From positions 2,480,001 to 2,544,000 of the forward strand of contig NZ_CP032364.1 of NCBI RefSeq assembly GCF_003589745.1: 64,000 nucleotides of DNA. Direction: 5' to 3'. The position numbers were made by a program, and so were the translations under genes. How positions within the stretch are numbered: position 1 is the first letter of the stretch; each line of letters opens with the position of its first letter. Source of the DNA: Lachnoanaerobaculum umeaense. Lineage in GTDB: Bacteria; Bacillota; Clostridia; Lachnospirales; Lachnospiraceae. The notes beneath the pieces were generated by a model. That model did not search any database, was not told the origin of the DNA, and saw nothing but the letters and a program-made list of their open reading frames with translations. Positions 9,947 to 18,859 of this stretch are shown piece after piece.

Positions 9947-10885
9947 CTATACTAAGCTCCCTGCATTCTTTAAAAGATTAGTTGCCTCACTCATTATCTC
10001 ATCAATGATTTCTTTTGAACTTTGCTTTTTATTTATAAGTCCTGCTATCTGACCTGCCATTACAGTTCCGTTTACAACATCACCTTCCATAACAGCTTTT
10101 CTAAGTGTACCCAGAGTCAAATACTCAAGCTCTTCAAAGCTCTTTCCTTCAGCCTCAAGCTTACCATATTCTCTGGTCATAGCGTTTCTAAGACTTCTTA
10201 CCGGATGTCCATGACTTCTTCCTGTTACAGCTGAATCAATATCCTTTGCTGCAACCACCCTGTCTTTGTAGTTTTCATGTACTATAGACTCATTTGCCAC
10301 TACAAATCTTGTACCTATCTGTACAGCCTTAGCTCCAAGCATAAGTGCTGCCGCCATACCTCTTCCGTCTGCAATACCTCCTGCTGCGATTACAGGTATA
10401 TTCACTGCATCCACTACCTGCGGTACTAAAGTCATAGTAGTAGCCTCTCCAATATGTCCGCCACTCTCAGTACCTTCCGCAACTATCGCATCTGCTCCAC
10501 TTCTTTCCATTCTTCTTGCAAGTGCTACACTTGCAACAACCGGAATAACCACGATGCCGGCTTCTTTCCACATCTGCATATACTTTTCAGGAGAACCTGC
10601 ACCGGTTGTAACTACCTTTATACCTTCTTCTACCACTACCTTGGCGATTTCTTCTGCATGAGGTGACATAAGCATTACATTTACTCCAAAAGGCTTATCT
10701 GTAAGCTTTCTTGCCTCTCTGATCTCATTTCTAATGACCTCAGCCGGTGCATTTGCTCCACCTATCAGTCCCAGACCACCTGCAGCACTGACAGCCGCAG
10801 CCAAATGATGCTCGGCAACCCATGCCATACCACCTTGAATTATCGGATATTCTATACCTAATAGCTTTGTTATCTCTGTTTGCAT
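9947..10885 (-). CDS. fabK: Enoyl-[ACP] reductase FabK (FMN-dependent)
   Basis: Last reduction of each elongation cycle, using FMN and NAD(P)H; a FabI replacement common in streptococci and clostridia. The 312 residues have the family pattern: YPIIQGGMAWVAEH, VTTGAGSPEKYM, AEGTESGGHIGE, IAAGGIADGRGM and GAKAVQIGTRF. Location between acpP and fabD in a complete FAS operon supports FabK rather than nitronate monooxygenase, in contrast to the paralogue at the end of the operon. A terminator-like hairpin lies in the 48-base gap before it. Confidence 0.94.
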   Translation of the reverse strand: MQTEITKLLGIEYPIIQGGMAWVAEHHLAAAVSAAGGLGLIGGANAPAEVIRNEIREARKLTDKPFGVNVMLMSPHAEEIAKVVVEEGIKVVTTGAGSPEKYMQMWKEAGIVVIPVVASVALARRMERSGADAIVAEGTESGGHIGEATTMTLVPQVVDAVNIPVIAAGGIADGRGMAAALMLGAKAVQIGTRFVVANESIVHENYKDRVVAAKDIDSAVTGRSHGHPVRSLRNAMTREYGKLEAEGKSFEELEYLTLGTLRKAVMEGDVVNGTVMAGQIAGLINKKQSSKEIIDEIMSEATNLLKNAGSLV

Positions 10886-10907
10886 TAATTTCCTCTACCC
10901 TTTTAAG

Positions 10908-10927
10908 AAAACGCCCTAAGGCGTTTT
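10908..10927 (-). terminator. Terminator-like hairpin between acpP and fabK
   Basis: Perfect 8-bp inverted repeat (AAAACGCC / GGCGTTTT) with a 4-base loop directly after the acpP stop and before the fabK ribosome site. The distal arm ends in four T on the minus strand. It may act as a partial terminator or RNA-processing stop that leaves more acpP message than distal message. Confidence 0.6.
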
Positions 10928-10933
10928 TGATTT

Positions 10934-11170
10934 TTATAAATTATCTACACCTTTGTCCTTAAGGTAATTTACTACATCACCTACAGTCAAAAGCTTCTCT
11001 AAATCCTCAGATGGTATCTCAACACCATAATTGTCCTCAAGTGCCATTACCATTTCAAATAGGTCAAGTGAATCTGCATTCAAATCATCCTTGAAGCTTG
11101 ACTCCAATGTGATTTCAGCTGCATCGATATTTAACTGCTCTGCAATAATTGATTTCATTTTCTCTGACAT
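10934..11170 (-). CDS. acpP: Acyl carrier protein
   Basis: Small acidic carrier of acyl chains; the phosphopantetheine serine is in [16 protein letters not shown]. The protein is 78 residues from the ATG at 11170, which has GGAG five to six bases upstream; an ATG four codons earlier overlaps that ribosome site and is unlikely. Second gene of the operon, after fabH. Confidence 0.96.
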   Translation of the reverse strand: MSEKMKSIIAEQLNIDAAEITLESSFKDDLNADSLDLFEMVMALEDNYGVEIPSEDLEKLLTVGDVVNYLKDKGVDNL

Positions 11171-11229
11171 AATTTTCTCCATTCTTTAAGCTCAATGCTT
11201 ATTTTTATTTATATTTAAGTTGTAAATAA

Positions 11230-12171
11230 TTACAATCTTAATACACAACTTCCCCAGGTTAAACCTGCTCCAAATCCACACAGCAAAATTAAATCGCCCT
11301 TCTTTGCTATGCCTTTTTTTATAACCTCATCAAGTAGTAAAGGTATACTTCCAGCTGAGGTGTTTCCTGTATTTTCCAAATTATGTGGCAATTTTTCAAG
11401 AGGAATCTCTAACTTCTTGGACACTGCCTCAAGTATTCTTAAATTTGCCTGATGCAAAAGGAAAACATCTATATCATCCTTGTTGACTCCCGCCTTTTCT
11501 ATAGCATTTTTGATGCTGTTTGGCACTGTTCTGACACTGAATTTGAAAACTTCCTGTCCATCCATTCTTATATATCTGTCATCACCATAGGAATTATCAT
11601 ATAATGCAAATCCCTTACTTCCATCTGCGCCTATATCAAAGCTTAAGAAGCCTGCCTCTATATCCGCTTTTTTCAGTACTGCTGCTCCTACTCCATCACC
11701 AAATAGTACACAAGTGGTTCTATCAGTCCAATCCATCTCTCTGGATAGTACATCACCACCTACTACAAGTGCATAATCTATATCCAAAGTATTCATCATA
11801 GAATATGCAATACTGAGTGCATATATAAAACCTGAACATGCTGAACTTACATCCATACATGCACAATCCTTTGCTCCAAGAAGCGGTTGCAATTCGCATG
11901 CTGTATTTGGAAGTCTCTTATCCTGAGTCGATGTACCAACTATGATAAGCCCCAAATCCTTACCTTCAATATCAGCTGATCTAAGTGCTTCTTTTCCTGC
12001 CTCAAATGCCAGACTTACCAGATTTTCATCTTCTCCTATTATATGTCTTTGTCTGATTCCGGTTCTTTGGCTAATCCACTCATCACTTGTATCTACGATT
12101 TTACTAAGATCATCATTTGTTAAAATCTTAGACGGCAACTTTGAGCCGGTTCCTGCAAGTGCTATCTTCAT
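11230..12171 (-). CDS. fabH: 3-oxoacyl-[ACP] synthase III (KAS III)
   Basis: Starts fatty-acid synthesis by condensing an acyl-CoA primer with malonyl-ACP. The 313-residue chain shows the Cys-His-Asn triad: Cys in SSACSGFIYAL, His in LLHQANLRI, Asn in NTGNTSAGS. It is the first gene of the operon. The ribosome site is weak (AAAGGA ten bases upstream, with AGAAG closer). The promoter and a palindromic operator lie in the 74 bases upstream. Confidence 0.96.
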   Translation of the reverse strand: MKIALAGTGSKLPSKILTNDDLSKIVDTSDEWISQRTGIRQRHIIGEDENLVSLAFEAGKEALRSADIEGKDLGLIIVGTSTQDKRLPNTACELQPLLGAKDCACMDVSSACSGFIYALSIAYSMMNTLDIDYALVVGGDVLSREMDWTDRTTCVLFGDGVGAAVLKKADIEAGFLSFDIGADGSKGFALYDNSYGDDRYIRMDGQEVFKFSVRTVPNSIKNAIEKAGVNKDDIDVFLLHQANLRILEAVSKKLEIPLEKLPHNLENTGNTSAGSIPLLLDEVIKKGIAKKGDLILLCGFGAGLTWGSCVLRL

Positions 12172-12214
12172 CTTCTATAAGTCCTTTCATAAGACTTTCA
12201 TCAAAATAAAAATT

Positions 12215-12231
12215 ACTTTGATACTCAAAGT
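12215..12231 (-). promoter_or_regulatory. Palindromic operator of FabT/FabR type over the FAS operon start point
   Basis: ACTTTGA-TAC-TCAAAGT is a perfect 7+7 inverted repeat with a 3-base spacer, extended by one more pair on each side. It has the TTTGA...TCAAA core known for MarR-family FabT/FabR regulators of lipid synthesis in Firmicutes. It starts one base downstream of the -10 box, covering the expected transcription start, where a bound protein would block RNA polymerase. No MarR-type gene is present in the window. Confidence 0.75.
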
Positions 12232-12260
12232 ATTTTAATTTTGTATCAGAATTTTGTCAA
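12232..12260 (-). promoter_or_regulatory. Sigma-A promoter of the fatty-acid operon
   Basis: On the minus strand TTGACA (12255-12260) and TAAAAT (12232-12237) are separated by exactly 17 bases. The -35 box lies inside the last codons of the upstream gene, so the promoter overlaps that gene's 3' end. Confidence 0.8.
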
Positions 12261-13196
12261 GTGATTTGTTTTTTCACATCCATATGCCATTAATGTATCG
12301 TTTTTTCTTACCCCCAATGATAGGGTATAATATAGAACACTTGCATCAAACTTTGCTTCCACTCTCTGAATTATTTCTCCATCGATACTTTTTAAAACAC
12401 CAAGTAATTCGCCTTTTTTTATTTCATCCCCATTTGTAAAATATGGGTACCAGCATCCATCACTATCTGCCTGTTCATACTCAGCTTTTGTTATCTCTCT
12501 TTGATTAAGATTTATATCTATATCATACCCTTCTTTGATTATCCCAAGTATTTCCATTAATTTATACATATCTTCTTTTTCAGTAAGTACATCCTCTTCA
12601 CTCCACATGCCATGTGCACCTCTTTCATATAACATAGCAGGAATACCTTTTTTTGTGGCATAACTATACAGACCATTTTCGGCATATGAACCTACTCGAA
12701 AATCCACACTCATTCTGGATGCTATATCTCTAACATATATCTTTATATCCTCCCCTGAAGCATATGGAAAAAATATAATAGGTGTCAATTTCTCATTGAT
12801 ATCCCCACCATGTAGATCAACTATAAAATCCGCTATTGGATACAAATATTTTTCTATATCGAATGCAATTTTTTGACTAATCGTACCATTTTCATTTCCC
12901 GGAAACTCCCTATTTAAGTTCTTCCCATCTATTGTAGATATCTGCTTTACACCATTATAAAATCCATCAGTGTTTAGCACCGGACAGATAACAACATTTC
13001 CAAACATTTTATTAGTTTCAAGCTCATTTATAAGTCGCATAGCGGTTTCTATACCAACATACTCTCCCCCATGTACACCCGCAGTTATTAACAATGCCTT
13101 TCCTTCATTTTTACCACAAAAAGCCACCCCTCTTATCTGACCTGTCTTAAACTTTTTCTTTTCACCTTTGTTTATAAAAACTTCTCCAATTTTCAC
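12246..13196 (-). CDS. Succinylglutamate desuccinylase/aspartoacylase family zinc hydrolase
   Basis: M14-like zinc carboxypeptidase fold, about 316 residues. Metal ligands are suggested by the HGGEYVG block (His and Glu) and by DLHGGD (His), and NLNREFPG resembles the substrate-binding arginine region of the family. The likely start is GTG at 13196, with AGGTGG five bases upstream; another GTG lies seven codons earlier. The C-terminal ~80 residues form a beta-rich domain like that of aspartoacylase relatives. The substrate could be an N-acylated amino acid or a small peptide. It stands alone just upstream of the FAS promoter. Confidence 0.75.
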   Translation of the reverse strand: MKIGEVFINKGEKKKFKTGQIRGVAFCGKNEGKALLITAGVHGGEYVGIETAMRLINELETNKMFGNVVICPVLNTDGFYNGVKQISTIDGKNLNREFPGNENGTISQKIAFDIEKYLYPIADFIVDLHGGDINEKLTPIIFFPYASGEDIKIYVRDIASRMSVDFRVGSYAENGLYSYATKKGIPAMLYERGAHGMWSEEDVLTEKEDMYKLMEILGIIKEGYDIDINLNQREITKAEYEQADSDGCWYPYFTNGDEIKKGELLGVLKSIDGEIIQRVEAKFDASVLYYTLSLGVRKNDTLMAYGCEKTNHLTKF

Positions 13197-13367
13197 AATT
13201 TCCACCTTTCTGAACACACTTAAATCGTTATGTTTATATTATCATATTTTTTATAATTTAATATAACCGGTATTTTCAATTTAATACTCTTTAATCTGAT
13301 ATATATAAAACTCCAAATATTTCTCTATTTTTATGCAACTTATTTCTATTTTTTCAGTAAAAAAATC

Positions 13368-13396
13368 TTGAAAAACTTATTAACAAGTAGTATGTT
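13368..13396 (+). promoter_or_regulatory. Likely sigma-A promoter of cstA
   Basis: TTGAAA (13368-13373) and TATGTT (13391-13396) with a 17-base spacer, 45 bases before the cstA start codon. Confidence 0.5.
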
Positions 13397-13441
13397 TACT
13401 TATGAAACAATTTAACATAGAAAGAAAGAGAGGAAGTTTCT

Positions 13442-14983
13442 ATGGCAACATTTATGATTGGACTTGTGATTCTTATCGTAGGTGGATTTATTATGGGTAA
13501 ACTATGTGACCATGTTTTCCAGCCTGACGACAGAGAAACACCGGCCTATGCAAAACAGGATGGTGTAGACTATGTGCCTATGCCTACATGGAAGAATGCA
13601 TTGATTAACCTGCTTAATATCGCAGGTACAGGACCTATTCTTGGACCTATTCAGGGTATTCTGTTTGGACCTATTGCACTTATTACTATTCCTATCGGTA
13701 ATGTAATAGGTGGTGCAGTCCATGATTATTTTGCAGGTATGATTTGTACCAGAGATGGCGGAGCTCAAATGCCTGAAATGGTTCGTAAGTATACAAGCAA
13801 AACAGTGTTCTGGATTTTTGATGTATTTGTATGTCTGTTGCTCTTGCTTGTAGGTACAGTATTTATCTACACCCCCGGCGATATCGCAGCAACTCAAGTT
13901 TTTCATCTTAGCGGTAGTCCTACAGAATTTTCTACATGGGTTATTTATGGCACTATCTTCATTTATTACCTTGTAGCAACTGTATTCCCTATAGATAAGA
14001 TTATCGGTCGTGTATATCCTATTTTCGGTGCAATACTTGTATTTTCTGCAGTAGGTGTGTTTGTGGCAATGGTTGTTGGTCATTATCCACTTGTAGAACT
14101 TTGGGGTAATTGGGGTACGCAGGCTTTTGACTATGGTGCATACTTTAAATCAGGACATTTTATTCCAATATTCTTTGTTACTGTAGCCTGTGGTATTCTT
14201 TCAGGATTCCACTCATCACAGACAGCTCTTGTTGCCCGTACAATAAAAAGTGAAAAAGACGGTCGTATGACATTCTACAATATGATGGCAGTTGAAGGTT
14301 TTATCGCAATGGTATGGGCTGCCGGAACAATGGCATTAATTCAGTTTACAGCTAAAAGTGGCGGTATTACAATGCAACTTGATAAAGGTGTATGGCAGTA
14401 TATGATTCAAATAGGTAATGAACTTAAGCCTATCACTGCTACCAGCGTTGTAGGTGTAGTATGTAGAAAGGCTCTTGGACCTGTAGGTGGTGCTATTGCT
14501 CTTATCGGTATTATTATCCTACCTATCACATCAGGAGATACAGCACTTCGTGCACTTAGACTCACTATAGCAGATACATTCCACATCAAGCAGGATAATA
14601 ATCAGCGTAGACTTAGTCTTGCAGTACCTATTTTTGTTTTAGTTGGGGCTATCCTTGTTTGGGCAAAGTTTGATAAGGAAGGATTCCAGATTTTATGGAG
14701 ATACTTCGCTTGGTCAAATCAGACAATGGCACTATTCCCACTTGCCGCTGCAAGTATTTATCTGATTATCAACAAAAGAGCTGCATGGGCTTGGATGACT
14801 CTTGTACCCGGAGTCTTCTACACCTTCGTTTGTGCTTCTTATATTCTGAATGCCAAGCTTGGCTTTGGACAGAGTTGGAATATCGCTTATATAGGTGGTG
14901 TAATTGTTTCTGCTATTTACTTAATCCTTGTTTTATGGAGAGGTAAAAAGGGAGGATTCACTCCTGTAGATACAGCAAAATAA
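13442..14983 (+). CDS. cstA: Carbon starvation protein CstA family transporter
   Basis: Polytopic membrane protein of 513 residues, with many hydrophobic segments through its length. The family's N-terminal signature is clear: NIAGTGPILGPIQG and GNVIGGAVHDYFAGM, then FHSSQTALVART. CstA proteins take up peptides, and some relatives carry pyruvate. It is shorter than E. coli CstA (~700 residues), as is usual for the short clostridial form. AGGAAG lies five bases before ATG. It is a single-gene unit with its own promoter and terminator. Confidence 0.9.
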   Translation: MATFMIGLVILIVGGFIMGKLCDHVFQPDDRETPAYAKQDGVDYVPMPTWKNALINLLNIAGTGPILGPIQGILFGPIALITIPIGNVIGGAVHDYFAGMICTRDGGAQMPEMVRKYTSKTVFWIFDVFVCLLLLLVGTVFIYTPGDIAATQVFHLSGSPTEFSTWVIYGTIFIYYLVATVFPIDKIIGRVYPIFGAILVFSAVGVFVAMVVGHYPLVELWGNWGTQAFDYGAYFKSGHFIPIFFVTVACGILSGFHSSQTALVARTIKSEKDGRMTFYNMMAVEGFIAMVWAAGTMALIQFTAKSGGITMQLDKGVWQYMIQIGNELKPITATSVVGVVCRKALGPVGGAIALIGIIILPITSGDTALRALRLTIADTFHIKQDNNQRRLSLAVPIFVLVGAILVWAKFDKEGFQILWRYFAWSNQTMALFPLAAASIYLIINKRAAWAWMTLVPGVFYTFVCASYILNAKLGFGQSWNIAYIGGVIVSAIYLILVLWRGKKGGFTPVDTAK

Positions 14984-15001
14984 ACAACTAAAATTATTGC
15001 T

Positions 15002-15044
15002 ACTCCTATGACAGTTATATATAATACTGTCTTAGGAGTTTTTT
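15002..15044 (+). terminator. Intrinsic terminator after cstA
   Basis: Long stem built from ACTCCTA and GACAGT paired with ACTGTC and TAGGAGT, with one mismatch, followed by six T. It lies 19 bases past the cstA stop. Confidence 0.85.
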
Positions 15045-15131
15045 ATATGATACTATCTGTTACAGGCTTCTTTTGCCCTTTACTCAGGTATCATTATAAA
15101 GATAAGTAAATTTAGATTAAATAGAGGAAAT

Positions 15132-16049
15132 ATGGAAATTTTAGAATTTTTAAAACAGGAAAATATATCAGATAAAATCATCTCAGAAATAGTTGCATTT
15201 AGAAGCTTCTATAAGCTTGAAGACGGTGATGAAAAAAGAATCCCCACTGATTCCTATCTGTATTATGGTAAGGAAATCTGGGAAGAGGCGGCTACAGCTA
15301 TAATAGCAGGTGAAAACATACTACTTGACGGTCCCAAGGCCACCGGCAAGAATGTTCTGGCTCAGAATCTTGCAATGGCGTTTTCAAGGCCACAGTGGGA
15401 TATATCACTATATATAAATACAGATGCCTCCTCTCTTATAGGTTCTGATACATTTGAAAATGGTGAGGTAAACTTTAGAAGAGGCCCTATACTAAACTGT
15501 GCAATAAAGGGAGGCTTCGGTGTATTGGATGAAATAAATATGGCTAAGAATGAATCCTTAGCTGTACTACATGCAGTACTTGACTTTAGACGAAGCATTG
15601 ATTTACCCGGATATGACAGAATAAACTTACATGAAGCTACAAGATTTATTGCTACAATGAACTATGGCTATGCCGGTACCAGAGAAATGAACGAGGCACT
15701 TGCATCCAGATTTATGGTATTACATATGCCTGTTATATCAAATGAAAACTTACAAAAACTTATGAAAGACAAATATCCTACACTAAAGCCTGAATACTTA
15801 TCACAATTTGCCTCAGTATTTGATGAAATCAGAAAAAAGGCTGATGGTGGTGAAATATCCACCAGAAGTCTTGATCTTAGAGGTCTTATTTCCTGTATCG
15901 GAATGATGAAAATGGGGCTTGGAGTTACAAAAGCGTTAGAAATGGGGCTTATAAATAAATGTTTTGATCAGTATGAAAGGCAACTTGTACTTGATATTAT
16001 AAGTGCCAGATTGCCGAAGAGTCTTCACGGGGAGAGTATTTTTTCATGA
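15132..16049 (+). CDS. MoxR-type AAA+ ATPase
   Basis: 305-residue AAA+ ATPase. The Walker A loop is GPKATGKN, with Asn where Thr or Ser is usual and Lys-Ala where Pro-Gly is usual; Walker B is GVLDEINMA. Other AAA+ marks include ATMNYGYAGTREMNEALASRF (sensor 1 and arginine finger region). MoxR ATPases work with von Willebrand A proteins to insert metals or mature protein complexes. The stop overlaps the start of the VWA gene (ATGA), so the two are made together. GAGG lies four bases before ATG. Confidence 0.85.
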   Translation: MEILEFLKQENISDKIISEIVAFRSFYKLEDGDEKRIPTDSYLYYGKEIWEEAATAIIAGENILLDGPKATGKNVLAQNLAMAFSRPQWDISLYINTDASSLIGSDTFENGEVNFRRGPILNCAIKGGFGVLDEINMAKNESLAVLHAVLDFRRSIDLPGYDRINLHEATRFIATMNYGYAGTREMNEALASRFMVLHMPVISNENLQKLMKDKYPTLKPEYLSQFASVFDEIRKKADGGEISTRSLDLRGLISCIGMMKMGLGVTKALEMGLINKCFDQYERQLVLDIISARLPKSLHGESIFS

Positions 16050-17746
16050 TCTTAACAGAGTTTGAAAAAAAGAGAGCTGCAAATATGATTTGGAATGCAG
16101 CCGGTAATTATAATGTTTCAATAGGCTTTCGTATGTATAACAATGATGCAAAGGCCGACCTTTACTGGAATACCATACTTGGCAGTAGCTATGCACATTT
16201 TGACTGGAAGAGATTGAAGGAATTCTATAATACTTTCCATGAAACAATAGGTCAGGGAACCTATGAAACATTGTTTTGGATCGCACTTGAAAATTCCACA
16301 TTTGAAAAGGAAAAAGATTTAAGACCAAGTCTCCCACTCCTTAGAAAAGAGTATTGTAAGCAAAAGCTTAGGGAATTTATGCCAAGTATTGCAGAAAGTA
16401 GAGAGGGATGGATACTTGAAGGACATTATAGAACATCTATGGGAGAGGATAGTGGACTGCCTGATTTGGTAGATAGAAAACTCCTATATGAAGTTGAAAT
16501 CGGTGCAGATGTGGATACTGAATCCTTTATAAAAAGTCTATCAAATACTCTTGCAAAATATTTCACCTATCTCCCTGGCATTAATGCGAAAGGACAAAAG
16601 AGAAAATTCAAAATTCCGATTCCAAGGCTATTCTTTGGTAAAAAAGCAGGTGTATCAAATGAAATCTCAGGCGCTACTAAGCTGATACTTGGCTATGTGG
16701 AAAATCAGGGTGGTACTGATGCTACTGCATTTGAAACAGACTCAGAGAAGTTCAACAGAGTCACCGAGGAGGGACTTAGAAAATATATCAGCAGCTATTT
16801 TGGAAAATCCATCTATGATGATAAAACTTCTGAGAAAATACAAATAGAGTGCTGTGTAGGCAATCACACAGGTACCAGAATATTTTTCACAAGAGGTGAG
16901 TGTGAAGAAAAGGTAACCGGTTTTGCCGCAAAAATGAGAAAAGAAATGCAAAAACAGTATAAGAAAAATGAAGATTTTTTCTTTAACAATATCGGAAGCA
17001 ATAATGCATCTATCTTAGAACTTACAAATCGTATAAAAAATGCCCTACTTACCCAGCTTGAACCCACTACTGTTTACTCAAAGACCGGTAAGCTAATTCC
17101 AGCCATTGTCTGGAAAGCCCTATACCTTAACAATAATAAGATTTTTGAAAAACAGGTCGCAGAGGGAAGTGGTGATATTTCTGTGGATATTTTACTGGAT
17201 GCCTCTGCCTCACAGATACATCGTATGGACACTGTATCTACTCAAGGCTACATTATCGCAAAAGCACTTGATAACTGCCATGTACCCGTCAGAGTATGGA
17301 GCTATTCTTCTATGAATGGGTACACTGTAATGAATCTATATAGAGATTACAATGAGACCTCTAAAAACAAAGAAATATTCAGATTCTTTACAACAGGCGC
17401 GAACAGAGACGGCCTCGCACTTAATGCACTAATTGAGCAAATGCAGAAAAATCACTCAACACATAGAGTCATTATATGGCTTACAGATATAAAGCCTAAT
17501 GATATGTTTGAAGTTAAAGGCAAATCAAGAAATTATAGCGGTGATATTGCTATAGATGATATTACGGAACTTGTACATAGGGCCAAATTAAAAAATATAT
17601 ATGTACTCTGTGCCTTCACTGGTGATGATGCCGACATCACAAATGTTCAGAAAATTTTTGGTAGAAGTTTTGTAAAGGTGAAATCACTTGATAATTTTTC
17701 ATCCTTAGTCGGAAATATGCTACAGGCGGAAATAAGGAGAATGTAA
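16046..17746 (+). CDS. VWA domain protein, partner of the MoxR ATPase
   Basis: 566 residues without a signal peptide. The C-terminal ~190 residues are a von Willebrand factor A domain with the MIDAS pattern DASAS, a candidate MIDAS threonine in FTTGANRDG, and the late aspartate in IIWLTDIKPND. The N-terminal two thirds are charged, helical and not recognised in detail; a NorD/CoxE-like role is suggested by layout only. It forms a two-gene unit with the MoxR ATPase. Its client is unknown and no metalloenzyme gene lies beside the pair; the butyrate genes face it across a shared terminator. Confidence 0.8.
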   Translation: MILTEFEKKRAANMIWNAAGNYNVSIGFRMYNNDAKADLYWNTILGSSYAHFDWKRLKEFYNTFHETIGQGTYETLFWIALENSTFEKEKDLRPSLPLLRKEYCKQKLREFMPSIAESREGWILEGHYRTSMGEDSGLPDLVDRKLLYEVEIGADVDTESFIKSLSNTLAKYFTYLPGINAKGQKRKFKIPIPRLFFGKKAGVSNEISGATKLILGYVENQGGTDATAFETDSEKFNRVTEEGLRKYISSYFGKSIYDDKTSEKIQIECCVGNHTGTRIFFTRGECEEKVTGFAAKMRKEMQKQYKKNEDFFFNNIGSNNASILELTNRIKNALLTQLEPTTVYSKTGKLIPAIVWKALYLNNNKIFEKQVAEGSGDISVDILLDASASQIHRMDTVSTQGYIIAKALDNCHVPVRVWSYSSMNGYTVMNLYRDYNETSKNKEIFRFFTTGANRDGLALNALIEQMQKNHSTHRVIIWLTDIKPNDMFEVKGKSRNYSGDIAIDDITELVHRAKLKNIYVLCAFTGDDADITNVQKIFGRSFVKVKSLDNFSSLVGNMLQAEIRRM

Positions 17747-17747
17747 A

Positions 17748-17787
17748 AAATCGCTATAAACCCTTAATTTAGGATTTATAGCGATTT
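17748..17787. terminator. Bidirectional terminator between the VWA gene and etfA
   Basis: 13-bp perfect arms (AAATCGCTATAAA / TTTATAGCGATTT) around a 14-base loop, between two converging genes. Confidence 0.7.
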
Positions 17788-17793
17788 CATATA

Positions 17794-18846
17794 TTAATTT
17801 TCCTTAGCTAATTCAGCTTTAATTTTCTCTGTAAGTGCAGGAACTATCTTGTTCAAATCACCTACGATACCATAGTCAGCAACACTGAAGATAGGTGCTG
17901 TCTCATCTTTATTGATAGCGATAATGATATCACTCTCTTCCATACCTGCCAAATGCTGTATTGCACCTGAAATACCTATTGCAAAATACAAATGTGGACG
18001 AACCGTCTTTCCTGTCTGTCCTACCTGTATATCCTTTGGCATCCAACCTGCATCTACTACCGCTCTTGAACAGCTTACAGTTGCATTGAGTGCATCAGCC
18101 AAATCCTTAAGTATCTTAAAGTTCTCTGCTGAACCTACTCCTCTACCTCCTGATACTAAGATCTTTGCAGCCATGATATCTTCTGTTGTCTTTGCATTCT
18201 TTACAATCTCTAAGATCTCTACATACTTGCTGTTCTCTTCAAGCTTAGCATCAAAGTCTATTACCTCTGTCTTTGCTCCTGCCACTCTTTCCTTCTTTTG
18301 CATAACACCCGGACGAACTGTTGCCATCTGTGGTCTGTTCTCAGGGCATGCGATAGTAGCTATTGTGTTTCCACCAAATGCCGGTCTTGTCATAAGAAGC
18401 TGATTATGCTTCTGTTCTCTTCCTGCAACTGCTACTAATGGATAATCGCCTATATCAAGCTGTGTACAGTCTGCTGTAAGTCCTGTTCCAACTCTTGCTG
18501 ATACTCTAGGTCCCAAATCTCTTCCTATTGCTGTAGCTCCAATAATGAATATCTCAGGCTTAAACTCATTTATAACTGCTGATAATGCCTGTGTATATGG
18601 CTCTGTACGATACTCTTTTAATTTAGCATCATCCACTACTATTACTTTATCTGCACCATGCTCTGCAAGCTCATCTACCAGACCTTTTACATCAGATCCC
18701 AGTAGTACTGCTGTTACTTCTGTATTAAGGTCAGCAGCTAAATCCTTACCTTTTCCTATAAGCTCAAGAGAAATACTGCTCAATTTGCCGTCTACCTGCT
18801 GGGCAAATGTAAACACTCCCCTGTATTCTTCTGTATTTTGTCTCAT
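17794..18846 (-). CDS. etfA: Electron transfer flavoprotein alpha subunit
   Basis: FAD-binding subunit that, with EtfB, exchanges electrons with butyryl-CoA dehydrogenase. 350 residues. The C-terminal FAD domain is clear: ILVSGGRGVGSAENF, SRAVVDAGWMPKDIQVGQTGKTV, LYFAIGISGAIQHLAGM, and INKDETAPIF. It is the last gene of crt-hbd-bcd-etfB-etfA. In clostridia this EtfAB-Bcd complex can bifurcate electrons to ferredoxin; that is inferred from context only. Confidence 0.96.
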   Translation of the reverse strand: MRQNTEEYRGVFTFAQQVDGKLSSISLELIGKGKDLAADLNTEVTAVLLGSDVKGLVDELAEHGADKVIVVDDAKLKEYRTEPYTQALSAVINEFKPEIFIIGATAIGRDLGPRVSARVGTGLTADCTQLDIGDYPLVAVAGREQKHNQLLMTRPAFGGNTIATIACPENRPQMATVRPGVMQKKERVAGAKTEVIDFDAKLEENSKYVEILEIVKNAKTTEDIMAAKILVSGGRGVGSAENFKILKDLADALNATVSCSRAVVDAGWMPKDIQVGQTGKTVRPHLYFAIGISGAIQHLAGMEESDIIIAINKDETAPIFSVADYGIVGDLNKIVPALTEKIKAELAKEN

Positions 18847-18859
18847 AAACGACTCCTTT

